DNA of 30,762 nucleotides from JANRKT01 sp033763355 (lineage in GTDB: Bacteria > Bacteroidota > Bacteroidia > Chitinophagales > Chitinophagaceae): contig JANRKT010000264.1 in assembly GCA_033763355.1 (NCBI GenBank), positions 1 to 30,762 on the forward strand, read 5' to 3'. Position numbers and translations under genes: made by a program. Below, piece after piece: positions 22,910-30,762 of this stretch (within the stretch, counting starts at the first letter, position 1; every line of letters starts with the position of its first letter). The notes under the pieces are model-generated. The model saw nothing but the letters and a program-made list of their open reading frames with translations, was not told the origin of the DNA and made no database searches.

Positions 22910-24751
22910 GTGGGGAAACACATTACTCTGATTAGCCTGTTATTCACTTTCTTTTTTACTGCACCGGCCCAGGATGCAGATACTGCAAAACTTTTTACTG
23001 TATATGACAGGGCGGTAATGTTTGATGAATCAAAGTTGGATTCACTTGCTTATTATGCTGCATACATTGAAAAACAATCCAGGCAACTAAACTATTCTGC
23101 CGGCAGGCACATGAGCCTGCGGTTAAAAGGCATTTATCATAATTTACGCGGCGAATATTCCCTTGCAGTGGAAAATTTTATTGCAGCCAGAAAGGCATCC
23201 GAAGAAATCAATGACCTGAGCCAGGAGGTACTCATCCTGAGCGACCTTGCTACATTGTACGGTAACATCAACCAGTATGAACTGTCAAAACAGTATTCCA
23301 GGCGCTGCATTGAAATTTGTCTGCAAACCGGCGACTCCATGCTGCTTTGTAATGAATACAATAACCTGGGGGTTACTTATGCAGAACTCAAAATGCCCGA
23401 CAGCGCCGTTTATATGTACCGGCTCGCTTTAAACATTGCCAGTGCCGTTAACGACCAGGCCATGATAATGACCCTGAACAACAACATGGGCGATGTTTCC
23501 CTTATCAGGAAGAAATGGGATGAAGCTATAGGTTTCTTCAGGCAAAACCTTCAGTACGATATAAAAGCCGGCGAGAAAGGAAATGTTTTTACTGACTATT
23601 TTAATCTTGCCGAAGCTTATATTGGTAAAATGGATGCAGACTCTGCAAAGTATTACACCGGAAAGGTAAAAGAACTGTTACCGTTTGTTCAGTCAAGTAG
23701 AAACACATCAGATTATTATGGCCTCATGGCAAGGTTTTACAGGCAGTTCGGTAACAACAGGGAGGCATACGAGGCATTGGAGAAAAAGCTTGCGATTGAT
23801 ACTGCTATTGTAAATGAAGTAACCAATAAAGCCGTGATGGAATTGCAGGAAAAATATCGTTCAGAAAAGCGGGAGAATGAAAATAAACTTTTATCAGCTG
23901 AAGTTGACAAACAAAAATTAAGGGCAAGAAATATTACCATACTTGCTATCGGGTCGGTTATTGTGGCGGCTTTAATTGCAGTGAGCCTTTACCAGAACTA
24001 CCAAAAAAACAAAAAACTGCAGGCGAAGAACGAAATGATCATCCGCCAGAACGATAAACTGGCAGAGCTGAACTACGAAAAAAATACACTTATCAGTGTG
24101 GTGTCACATGACCTCAGCGGGCCTTTTGCAAATATTAAAATGTGGAACCAGCTGCTGAAAATGGATGAAAGCAATTTAACTGCCGAACAGAAAAAAGCAT
24201 TGCAGCGTATTCAGGATGCTGCCGGGCAGGGGGAGCAAATGATTCACAATATCCTCTCAGTTGAAAAGGCGGAAACCAGCAGGAATAAAATAAATTTTGA
24301 AAACTTTGACCTTACTGTTTACATCGAAGAAATTGTCCGCAACTACAAACTTTCTGCGGCAGGTAAAAACATCAGCCTTCATTATGAATCAGGTGGTAAA
24401 GAAATTTATTTGTTAAGTGATAAACAACTGGTAAGCCGCATCTGCGAAAACCTTTTATCAAACGCCATTAAATATACTCCTTCGGGAAAAAACATCTGGG
24501 TAAGCCTCAGCCATGAAAATGACGCAGTACGCATACAGGTAAGAGATGAAGGGGTTGGGATTAAAAGGGAAGAACTGCCCCGCCTGTTTTCCAAATACAG
24601 CCACATTTCTTCAAAGCCCACTGCCGGTGAAACTTCTACAGGCCTGGGGCTTTCTATTGTAAAACGCATAGTGGAAGAACTGAACGGGAAAATTTTTTGT
24701 GAGAGCGAACCGGGGAAGGGGTCATTGTTTACAGTAGTGTTAAGGGAATAA
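22910..24751 (+). CDS. Membrane histidine kinase with periplasmic TPR repeats
   Basis: The 613-residue sensor kinase begins with GTG 22910, directly after an in-frame TGA, so no longer N-terminus exists. A signal peptide covers about residues 1-20 (LISLLFTFFFTAPAQ). TPR-like helical repeats fill about 60-320 (SLAVENFIAARKA, YNNLGVTYAELKMPDSAVYM, EAIGFFRQNL). A coiled linker and one membrane helix (about 341-362, ITILAIGSVIVAALIAVSLY) follow. The kinase core has His400 in ISVVSHDLSGPF, the N box in ENLLSNAIKYTPSG, G1 in VRDEGVGI and G2 in TGLGLSIVKRIVEEL. The domain is of the HisKA type, which is unusual for a partner of a NarL-type regulator. The ligand is unknown. Confidence 0.95.
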   Translation: MGKHITLISLLFTFFFTAPAQDADTAKLFTVYDRAVMFDESKLDSLAYYAAYIEKQSRQLNYSAGRHMSLRLKGIYHNLRGEYSLAVENFIAARKASEEINDLSQEVLILSDLATLYGNINQYELSKQYSRRCIEICLQTGDSMLLCNEYNNLGVTYAELKMPDSAVYMYRLALNIASAVNDQAMIMTLNNNMGDVSLIRKKWDEAIGFFRQNLQYDIKAGEKGNVFTDYFNLAEAYIGKMDADSAKYYTGKVKELLPFVQSSRNTSDYYGLMARFYRQFGNNREAYEALEKKLAIDTAIVNEVTNKAVMELQEKYRSEKRENENKLLSAEVDKQKLRARNITILAIGSVIVAALIAVSLYQNYQKNKKLQAKNEMIIRQNDKLAELNYEKNTLISVVSHDLSGPFANIKMWNQLLKMDESNLTAEQKKALQRIQDAAGQGEQMIHNILSVEKAETSRNKINFENFDLTVYIEEIVRNYKLSAAGKNISLHYESGGKEIYLLSDKQLVSRICENLLSNAIKYTPSGKNIWVSLSHENDAVRIQVRDEGVGIKREELPRLFSKYSHISSKPTAGETSTGLGLSIVKRIVEELNGKIFCESEPGKGSLFTVVLRE

Positions 24752-24791
24752 GTTTTATTTTAAGCTTTGGTATCTGCGAGCAACAATTTTA

Positions 24792-24823
24792 TTTGGAAGA
24801 TTCACCTCAATAAGCGTAATTTG
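24792..24823 (+). promoter_or_regulatory. Candidate promoter of the CxC protein-TonB receptor unit
   Basis: TTTG (24792-24795), a 21-bp spacer, then TAATTTG (24817-24823) with GC next. The -7 element lacks one base against TAnnTTTG. It stands 17 bp before the TTG start codon. Confidence 0.4.
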
Positions 24824-24840
24824 CAACACTGTAGCAAAAC

Positions 24841-25182
24841 TTGTATAACGCTCCTCTCATAAAAAAATTATGCGCTTTTTTACTGCTGCTGGTTTTTGCA
24901 TTCAGCATTACCCCTAAAAAAGCGCTGCATGATCTGATAGCAAATCATAAGGATAAAAGCTTTTCATCATCTTCAGGTGTATTACAGTTTAATAAAACAG
25001 GCTATCAGTGCAAATGCGACAATACTGTTGCAGAATCTCCCTTTATACATCAAAGCAGCGCTGTTGAAGTTGCTTCATTCGTATTTTACAAAGGGTATAA
25101 TCACATTATCCCCGATGATCCTTATTCCTTCAATCAATTTTTCTTTGGGCTTCGGGGCCCTCCCTTTACATCAGTTTTATAA
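24841..25182 (+). CDS. Small secreted protein with CxC motif, upstream of the TonB receptor
   Basis: The frame codes for 113 residues. The only usable start is TTG 24841; there is no ATG or GTG in frame and a TAG lies just upstream. Residues 8-22 are hydrophobic (KKLCAFLLLLVFAFSI), a signal peptide or anchor. The mature part has ALHDLIANHKDK, a Cys-x-Cys pair (YQCKCDN), and several His residues, with VAESPFI and a Pro-rich end. CxC and His could bind metal, but this is inference. I recall similar small genes before TonB-dependent receptors in Bacteroidota; I cannot name the family. It lies 100 bp before the receptor and probably shares its transcript. Confidence 0.7.
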   Translation: MYNAPLIKKLCAFLLLLVFAFSITPKKALHDLIANHKDKSFSSSSGVLQFNKTGYQCKCDNTVAESPFIHQSSAVEVASFVFYKGYNHIIPDDPYSFNQFFFGLRGPPFTSVL

Positions 25183-25282
25183 TATGTTCCCGGTTACAAC
25201 GGCATGCTGAATATATTTTATTTCCGCAGGCACCCGGGTTTTCCGCACTCCCTTCCCCATTCATATTTAAACGTGGTGTAAA

Positions 25283-27733
25283 ATGAAAAAAGAAATTATT
25301 TACGTTTTTTTGCTTTTGTGCTCAATAAATATTTTCACAACTGCAGCAGCACAAAACTTTAGGATGGCCGGTGCAGATAAACCCCCGGCTGTTATCAGGG
25401 TAATATTATCAGGCAAAATAACGGATGCAAAAACCGGCGAACCATTGGCAGGCGCTACAATATATTTTCCCGATCTGCGTACAGGCGGAAGCTCAAATCA
25501 GCAAGGATTTTATAAAATTCAGAATATACCTCAGGGAAAACACCTCGTGGAAATAAGTTATCAGGGTTATGCTTCTGTTGTTGAAACCATTGAACTGAAC
25601 GGCGACATGCAGAAAGGTTTTGCCCTGAGCGCTTCTTACATCGAAAATGAAGCGGTAACTGTTACGGGGGTTTCATCAGCTACTTCTGTAAAACGTACAC
25701 CTGTTCCGGTTAACATCCTCAAAAGGGATGATTTATTCAGGAACACATCCACTAACCTGGTTGACGCCCTTTCAAAAACACCTGGTGTTTCACAGTTATC
25801 AACTGGTCCGGCTGTTTCAAAACCATTTATAAGGGGATTGGGATATAACCGTGTGGTAGTGGTAAATGATGGTGTGCGGCAGGAAGGCCAGCAATGGGGT
25901 GATGAACATGCGATAGAAATAGATGAGTACAATGTAAACAAAGCCGAAGTGCTTAAAGGCCCCGCTTCGCTGATGTATGGAAGCGATGCTTTGGCGGGGG
26001 TGGTAAATATCATATCAGTTCGTCCATCACCTGAAGCAACCATCAGGGGGAATGTATTCGGCACTTATCAGACCAATAACCGTTTACGGGGCTTGCATGC
26101 AGATATAGGGGGAAACAACAAAGGCTTTATATGGGGCGCTTACGCGTCATATAAAGCCGCAGCTGACTATAAGAATAAATATGATGATTATGTATTCAAT
26201 TCAAAATTCAATGAAAAGAATTTTGGCGGGTATATTGGGTTGAATAAGCATTGGGGTTTCAGTCATTTGCTTGTAAGCAATTTTAACCAGCTTGTTGGAT
26301 TGGTGGAAGGCGAAAGGGATGATGCAACAGGAAAATTTCTCAAACTGGTTAATAACAATGGAATTGAAGAGGAAGAAATTACAACTGAAGGAGATTTCAA
26401 ATCCGTTGACCCGTTTATACCGGCGCAGAGAATAAAACATTTTAAAATTACTGCCGACAATAGTTTTCACCTCGGAAAAAACAGGCTTACCGTATTGCTG
26501 GGTTACCAGCGTAACCAGCGGCAGGAATTTGGTAACGTAACTGACCCGGAAGAAAAAGAACTGTTTTTTGACCTTAATACGCTTAACTATAATTTCCAAT
26601 ACCATTTTGCAGAGCATAACAACTGGAAAACCACTATTGGGGTTAGCGGTATGCAACAATCAAATAATAACAAAGGCGCTGAAGCGCTGATCCCGGAGTA
26701 TAAATTATTTGACATAGGGGCTTTTGTTTATATGCAGAAAAGAGTGAAGAAAGCCACATTAAGCGGAGGGTTGCGAATTGACAACAGGTCGCTTGATTCG
26801 AAAAGGTTTGATGAAGCAGGCAGTATTAAGTTTGAGCAGTTCAAAAAAACTTTTTCCAATATCTCGGGCAGTGCAGGGTTAAGCTATGAAGCAAGCGATG
26901 CAGTAACAATAAAGTTCAATATCGCAAGGGGTTTCAGGGCGCCCAGCATACCTGAACTGGCAAGTAATGGCGCACATGAGGGAACCAACCGTTATGAATA
27001 CGGCGAGCAAAACCTGAAATCAGAAACCAGTTTACAACTGGATGGCGGTATAGAGATGGTAACAGAACATGTTTCACTTGCTTCTTCGGTTTTTTATAAC
27101 GCGGTAAACAATTTTATTTACTACGGGAAATTATCTTCGGTTAGCGGGGGGGATTCAATTATTGTTGACGGTGCGGATAACTTCTTTGCTTTCCGGTTTG
27201 ACCAGAACAATGCTGAATTATATGGGGCCGAGATGAATTTAGATATCCACCCGCACCCGCTTGACTGGTTGCATATTGAAAATACTTTCTCTTATGTAAG
27301 GGGCACATTGAATAATCCCGTGGATGGTAGTAAAAATCTTCCTTTTATTCCTGCAGCAAGGCTGATTAATGAAATTAAAGCTGATTTTTTTAAAAAAGGA
27401 AAGCCTGTACGCAATGTTTTCTTCCTGGTGGAACTGGATAATACATTTGAACAGGATAAGCCTTTTACCGGATTTGATACCGAGACGGCGACACCCGGTT
27501 ATAGTTTGATAAATGCGGCTTTTGGCTCCGAAGTAGTAAATAAAGGAAGGACGCTTTTTAGTTTCTATTTTTCGGCAAACAACATTACTGATAAAGCTTA
27601 CCAGAACCACCTGAGCAGGCTGAAATACACTGCTGAAAATATGGTAACAGGAAGAACCGGCGTATTTAACATGGGCAGAAACTTTAGTATTAAACTGAAT
27701 GTGCCATTAAATTTTTCGGTGGGCAGCAGGTAA
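25283..27733 (+). CDS. TonB-dependent outer membrane receptor with carboxypeptidase-regulatory domain
   Basis: The 816-residue receptor should import a ligand across the outer membrane using TonB energy. A signal peptide covers residues 1-23. A CarboxypepD_reg-like domain spans about 40-120 (GKITDAKTGEPLAGATIYF). A TonB-box-like stretch EAVTVTGV lies near 123-130. The plug covers about 135-245 (DALSKTPGVS, FIRGLGYNRVVVVNDGVRQ, AEVLKGPASLMYGSDALAGV). A long beta-barrel follows. Barrel segments NNFIYYGKL, LDIHPHPLDWLHIENTFSYV and NITDKAYQNHLSRLKY resemble receptors linked to zinc or other metals (ZnuD-like), though siderophore or haem cannot be excluded. It is not a SusC-type receptor (no SusD follows). 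The small CxC gene precedes it and a strong terminator follows. Confidence 0.93.
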   Translation: MKKEIIYVFLLLCSINIFTTAAAQNFRMAGADKPPAVIRVILSGKITDAKTGEPLAGATIYFPDLRTGGSSNQQGFYKIQNIPQGKHLVEISYQGYASVVETIELNGDMQKGFALSASYIENEAVTVTGVSSATSVKRTPVPVNILKRDDLFRNTSTNLVDALSKTPGVSQLSTGPAVSKPFIRGLGYNRVVVVNDGVRQEGQQWGDEHAIEIDEYNVNKAEVLKGPASLMYGSDALAGVVNIISVRPSPEATIRGNVFGTYQTNNRLRGLHADIGGNNKGFIWGAYASYKAAADYKNKYDDYVFNSKFNEKNFGGYIGLNKHWGFSHLLVSNFNQLVGLVEGERDDATGKFLKLVNNNGIEEEEITTEGDFKSVDPFIPAQRIKHFKITADNSFHLGKNRLTVLLGYQRNQRQEFGNVTDPEEKELFFDLNTLNYNFQYHFAEHNNWKTTIGVSGMQQSNNNKGAEALIPEYKLFDIGAFVYMQKRVKKATLSGGLRIDNRSLDSKRFDEAGSIKFEQFKKTFSNISGSAGLSYEASDAVTIKFNIARGFRAPSIPELASNGAHEGTNRYEYGEQNLKSETSLQLDGGIEMVTEHVSLASSVFYNAVNNFIYYGKLSSVSGGDSIIVDGADNFFAFRFDQNNAELYGAEMNLDIHPHPLDWLHIENTFSYVRGTLNNPVDGSKNLPFIPAARLINEIKADFFKKGKPVRNVFFLVELDNTFEQDKPFTGFDTETATPGYSLINAAFGSEVVNKGRTLFSFYFSANNITDKAYQNHLSRLKYTAENMVTGRTGVFNMGRNFSIKLNVPLNFSVGSR

Positions 27734-27753
27734 GCTGGCAGGAATGAATTTTC

Positions 27754-27793
27754 ACCCCGCTCAGGAATATTCCTTAGCGGGGTTTATTTTTAT
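27754..27793 (+). terminator. Strong terminator after the TonB receptor gene
   Basis: ACCCCGCT (27754-27761) pairs with AGCGGGGT (27776-27783). Inside, AGGAA pairs with TTCCT, and a T-rich tract runs to 27793. It lies just before the DUF2721 gene. Confidence 0.9.
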
Positions 27794-27807
27794 GCCAAAT
27801 ACTTGTT

Positions 27808-28266
27808 ATGGAAATCTCCATCAATACCCCTGCATTATTGTTCCCTGCAATAAGCCTGCTGCTCCTGGCATATACCAACCGTTTTTTGGCCATTGCCAAT
27901 GTCATCCGTAAACTGCATGATGAATACAATAAAGAAAAAAAACAGAAAATTCTTATCCAGCAACTGAAGAGCCTTCGCCGCAGGCTGAATTTTATACGCT
28001 CCATGCAGGGGCTTGGTGTATTCAGCTTTTTACTCTGTGTGGTATGTATGTATTGTATTTACAACGAATGGATGGCTATAGCCAATTACATATTTGCCTT
28101 AAGCCTCATCAGCCTTTTGTTATCGCTTGTTATTTCATTGATTGAAATTTTTTACAGCACCAAAGCGCTTGAACTGGAATTAAGCGATATACAGGAATTG
28201 AGTGAAGAAAGCTTTCTCGGCAATATCTGGAAGCCTAAAGGAGATGACGAAAAGAATAAATCATAA
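27808..28266 (+). CDS. DUF2721 family membrane protein
   Basis: The 152-residue product has three hydrophobic segments, at about residues 7-26 (ALLFPAISLLLLAYTNRFLA), 71-90 and 92-115. A basic helix (RKLHDEYNKEKKQK) lies between the first two and an acidic/Lys tail ends the protein. The arrangement around NRFLAIANVIR matches DUF2721, a family of unknown function in the inner membrane. It starts soon after the receptor terminator, so it needs its own promoter, though none is obvious. Its stop overlaps the stop of the facing small gene: the complement of its final TCA codon is the other gene's TGA. Confidence 0.85.
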   Translation: MEISINTPALLFPAISLLLLAYTNRFLAIANVIRKLHDEYNKEKKQKILIQQLKSLRRRLNFIRSMQGLGVFSFLLCVVCMYCIYNEWMAIANYIFALSLISLLLSLVISLIEIFYSTKALELELSDIQELSEESFLGNIWKPKGDDEKNKS

Positions 28267-28446
28267 GGAACAGCTATCTCCCCTGCAACCCTTATTGGTA
28301 AAGGCCTGCAGGATAAAAATTGCGCCAAATAAAATAAAGGGCCATTGGGGTTGTACGATATAAGCCCCGGTAAAGAATAAACCAAATGCCATCCTCACCC
28401 ATTGATGAATACCCCATTTGCTGAAATAACTTATAACCCGGTTCAT
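28261..28446 (-). CDS. Small membrane protein with Cys-containing tail (DUF2892-like)
   Basis: The 61-residue product has two hydrophobic segments (about 18-30 and 34-47, FGLFFTGAYIV and WPFILFGAIFILQAFT) and a short tail with NKGCRGDSC. This layout resembles small DUF2892-like inner-membrane proteins of Bacteroidota that end in a Gly/Cys-rich motif; the match is from memory of the pattern. Function is unknown. It overlaps the DUF2721 gene by 6 bp tail to tail and lies 49 bp downstream of the ABC exporter gene on the same strand. Confidence 0.7.
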   Translation of the reverse strand: MNRVISYFSKWGIHQWVRMAFGLFFTGAYIVQPQWPFILFGAIFILQAFTNKGCRGDSCSL

Positions 28447-28495
28447 GAAATGATTTTCGGTAAAACTAATTTGAAGTTTTGGCCGGGTTTGTAAC

Positions 28496-30325
28496 TTATG
28501 TCACTGCACTAAGTTTTTTGCGTTCGCCGATTTGCTGGCGCCACATGGCATAATACAGGCCCTTTTCTGCTAGCAGTTTTTCATGTGTGCCGGTTTCTAC
28601 AATGTCACCCTGTTCCAATACATAAATCCTGTCGGCATGCATAATGGTGGAAAGGCGATGTGCAATAAGAATAGTAACCTGGTTGCGTTGTGAAGAAACT
28701 TCTTTTATGGTATTGGTAATATCTTCTTCGGTTAAGGAATCCAGTGATGATGTGGCCTCATCAAAAATAAGCAGTTTGGGTTTGCGCAACAGGGCCCTTG
28801 CGATAGATAAACGCTGCTTTTCCCCGCCTGATAATTTTAATCCGCCTTCGCCAATCATGGTATCTAACCCTTTTTCTGCTCTTGTAAGCAGGTTATTACA
28901 GGATGCTTTGTTCAATACATCATACAATTGTTCTTCTCCTGCTTCAGGGTTAACAAACATCAGGTTCTCTTTAATGGTCCCTGAAAACAATTGGGTATCC
29001 TGTGTTACAAAACCTATCTGGTTGCGCAGATCATCAAAGTTTATTGCGGTTTCGTCAATTCCATTGTATAAAATTTTTCCTTCCTGCGGACGGTATAAAC
29101 CCACCAGCAGTTTCATCAATGTTGTTTTTCCTGAGCCTGATGGCCCTGCAAAAGCTATGGTTTCTCCTGTACGTACGGAGAAACTTATATTTTCAATGGC
29201 TTTCTGCCTGGCAGTCTGATGTTTAAAACTTACTGAACTGAATTCAAGCGTTTCAATATCGCCAAGGTGCCTGGGTTGTGCCGGTTGCGGTTCCGGTAAT
29301 TTTTTCATCAGGTTTTCAAAATTATTCAAAGATGCTTCCGCTTCACGGTAGGAGAGCAGGATGTTACCTATTTCCTGTAAAGGGCCGAATACAAAGAAGG
29401 AAAATATCTGCATGGTTACCAGTTGGCCGGCATCCATTTGCCTGCCAAATACAAGATACATGAGTATAAAAAGGATTACCTGCCTCAATGTATTTACAAA
29501 AGTTCCCTGTATAAAACTGATGCTGCGTATGCGTTTTACTTTGGTGAGTTCAAGTCCGAGAATTTTATAAGTGTTCTTATTGAGCCGTCCCACTTCCTGG
29601 TCAGTTAACCCAAGGCTTTTAACCAGCTCAATATTGCGTAATGATTCAGTGGTGGAACCAGCCAGTGCTGTTGTCTGCCCCACAATATTTTTCTGGATGG
29701 TTTTAATTTTTTTACTGAGCAGGTTGGTAATAACTGAGAGCAGGAATATCCCCACAAGATAAACAAGGGGGATGCTTATATTAATAAAAATAGCCGCATA
29801 CACAAAAACGAATACTATGCCCACAATAATCCCGAAAAGCAGGTTGATACAATAATTCATAAACTTTTCCACGTCAGCTCTCACTTTTGTAAGAACTGAT
29901 AAAGTTTCGCCGCTCCGCTGGTCTTCAAATTCCTGGTAAGGCAGTTTCATGGCATGTTTTAAACCGTCTGTAAATACTTTTGCACCGAATTTCTGTATCA
30001 CCACATTTAAAAAATAATCTTGGAAATTTTTTGCAATACGGCTGATCATGGCAACAGTTATTGATGCCAGTACCAACCATACAATACCATACATCGTTTC
30101 GGGTTTTCCGGATTTGTTTGTATAAGTACTTTTCATGAAAAGAAAATCATTCCAGGTATGTTTTACATCAGGCGGTTTAATTGTCTGGTGATCGTTTGCC
30201 AGGTTCACCATTTTACCAAAGATGATAGGGTCAATTAATGAAAAGCCGGTATTGATAGCTGCCAGGAGTATAGTTAATGCTACCAGCCATTTATACGGTT
30301 TGAGATACTTCAGTAATATTTTCAT
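28496..30325 (-). CDS. ABC exporter, fused permease and ATPase (MsbA-like)
   Basis: The 609-residue half-transporter should act as a dimer in the inner membrane and export a hydrophobic compound, lipid or drug. The transmembrane domain (about 1-330) has six hydrophobic segments. It includes a loop of about 35 residues between the first two (40-75). The ATPase domain follows. Its Walker A is GPSGSGKTT with Lys400, the Q-loop is GFVTQDTQLF with Gln442, the signature is LSGGEKQ (498-504), Walker B is LLIFDEATSSLD with Glu523 and the H-loop is IAHRLST with His556. All sites are intact. The substrate cannot be read from the sequence. The sugar-kinase gene lies upstream on the same strand, 113 bp away. 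Confidence 0.93.
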   Translation of the reverse strand: MKILLKYLKPYKWLVALTILLAAINTGFSLIDPIIFGKMVNLANDHQTIKPPDVKHTWNDFLFMKSTYTNKSGKPETMYGIVWLVLASITVAMISRIAKNFQDYFLNVVIQKFGAKVFTDGLKHAMKLPYQEFEDQRSGETLSVLTKVRADVEKFMNYCINLLFGIIVGIVFVFVYAAIFINISIPLVYLVGIFLLSVITNLLSKKIKTIQKNIVGQTTALAGSTTESLRNIELVKSLGLTDQEVGRLNKNTYKILGLELTKVKRIRSISFIQGTFVNTLRQVILFILMYLVFGRQMDAGQLVTMQIFSFFVFGPLQEIGNILLSYREAEASLNNFENLMKKLPEPQPAQPRHLGDIETLEFSSVSFKHQTARQKAIENISFSVRTGETIAFAGPSGSGKTTLMKLLVGLYRPQEGKILYNGIDETAINFDDLRNQIGFVTQDTQLFSGTIKENLMFVNPEAGEEQLYDVLNKASCNNLLTRAEKGLDTMIGEGGLKLSGGEKQRLSIARALLRKPKLLIFDEATSSLDSLTEEDITNTIKEVSSQRNQVTILIAHRLSTIMHADRIYVLEQGDIVETGTHEKLLAEKGLYYAMWRQQIGERKKLSAVT

Positions 30326-30438
30326 ACAATATTTATCGGGGGATGAATAAGCAGTAAAGATGTTTCACCATCAAAATCCGTACAATTTCGGGAAAAATGA
30401 CAAGATTGCCGGAGCAGAATAGGAATGAGGAGGATTTA

Positions 30439-30762
30439 TTAAATCGTCCAGCTTGAAAACCCATGTTCCGTAAACTGGTAGGGCCTGAAATTGCCACCGA
30501 AACGCTGAAGCTGCTTTATTACTTCATAACGCGTATTAGCGGGACAATAAAATATCATGAACCCGCCTCCGCCTGCGCCGCTGATCTTACCACCTGTTGA
30601 ACCCGCTTTTTTTGCGGTTTCATAAATTTCATCCAGCGAAGTATTGGAAATGCTGTCGGCCATTTGTTTCTTGTACCTGAAACCGAAATCAAGTATTTCA
30701 CCAATTTCATCAATCTTTCCCCGCAGTAATGCTTCTTTCATCATCTGCGCCTGCTCTTTAAG
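30439..30762 (-). CDS. GHMP kinase, C-terminal part (HddA-like), 5' partial
   Basis: The frame is open to the right edge, so only the last 107 residues are visible. The GHMP-kinase motif 3 is clear in GGKISGAGGGGFMIFYC. An upstream helix (LDFGFRYKKQMADSISN) and the end FRPYQFTEHGFSSWTI resemble D-glycero-alpha-D-manno-heptose-7-phosphate kinase, which works in making activated heptose for glycans. Other GHMP sugar kinases, such as fucokinase-like proteins, remain possible because the N-terminal half lies outside the window. It stands upstream of the ABC exporter on the same strand. Confidence 0.8.
   Translation of the reverse strand, partial: LKEQAQMMKEALLRGKIDEIGEILDFGFRYKKQMADSISNTSLDEIYETAKKAGSTGGKISGAGGGGFMIFYCPANTRYEVIKQLQRFGGNFRPYQFTEHGFSSWTI

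Noticed and set aside
28644..29219. Plus-strand frame of 191 codons opposite the ABC exporter
   Set aside because: It is a mirror of the ATPase domain coding sequence, with no family features.
1..30762. CRISPR array, insertion sequence, prophage or tRNA/rRNA genes
   Set aside because: I saw no regularly spaced repeats with spacers, no transposase or phage genes, and no tRNA-like or rRNA segments in any gap.

Overview
The window looks like a chromosomal segment of a Bacteroidota bacterium, most likely Chitinophagaceae or a near relative. The grounds are the gene families (DUF1800 with a DUF1501 protein carrying a type IX secretion tail, a TonB receptor with an N-terminal carboxypeptidase-regulatory domain, ribonuclease Y beside ZapA, GatA beside a lone TatA), AT-leaning DNA without clear Shine-Dalgarno sequences, and promoter-like TTTG-N19-21-TAnnTTTG elements. 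Most genes are housekeeping. I see no phage, insertion sequence, CRISPR array, rRNA or tRNA.

Left part (1-6.3 kb): the acidic C-terminal tail of an unidentified protein is followed by a pabB-like chorismate-binding gene. That gene is broken by one in-frame TAG, and its start sits inside a perfect 12-bp hairpin. On the minus strand come a secreted lytic transglycosylase, gatA, tatA and rplS. A PlsC-like acyltransferase diverges from rplS.

Middle (6.3-18.5 kb): rny, zapA, a small coiled-coil gene and pheT lie on the minus strand. A small plus-strand gene resembling a type IX sorting domain sits between zapA and the coiled-coil gene. Two long non-coding stretches lie here: the zapA-rny interval (625 bp, strong hairpin) and the pheT-dnaB interval (680 bp, DnaA-box-like site and GGATAACG repeats). 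Then come dnaB, rsmE, terC, pyrD and a thiolase. pyrD carries an in-frame insertion made of degenerate 7-bp repeats, and other 7-bp arrays lie nearby.

Right part (18.5-30.8 kb): a DUF1800-DUF1501 pair, likely exported and partly surface-directed, is closed by a strong terminator. A NarL-type response regulator and a TPR histidine kinase follow, then a small secreted CxC protein and a TonB-dependent receptor that probably form a metal-related uptake unit. After another terminator come DUF2721, a small membrane protein overlapping it tail to tail, an ABC exporter, and the 3' part of a GHMP sugar kinase that leaves the window.

The best second-look items are the pabB nonsense codon and start-site hairpin, the heptamer-derived insertion in PyrD, the zapA-rny non-coding interval, the standalone sorting-domain-like protein, and the TTG-initiated CxC protein paired with the TonB receptor.
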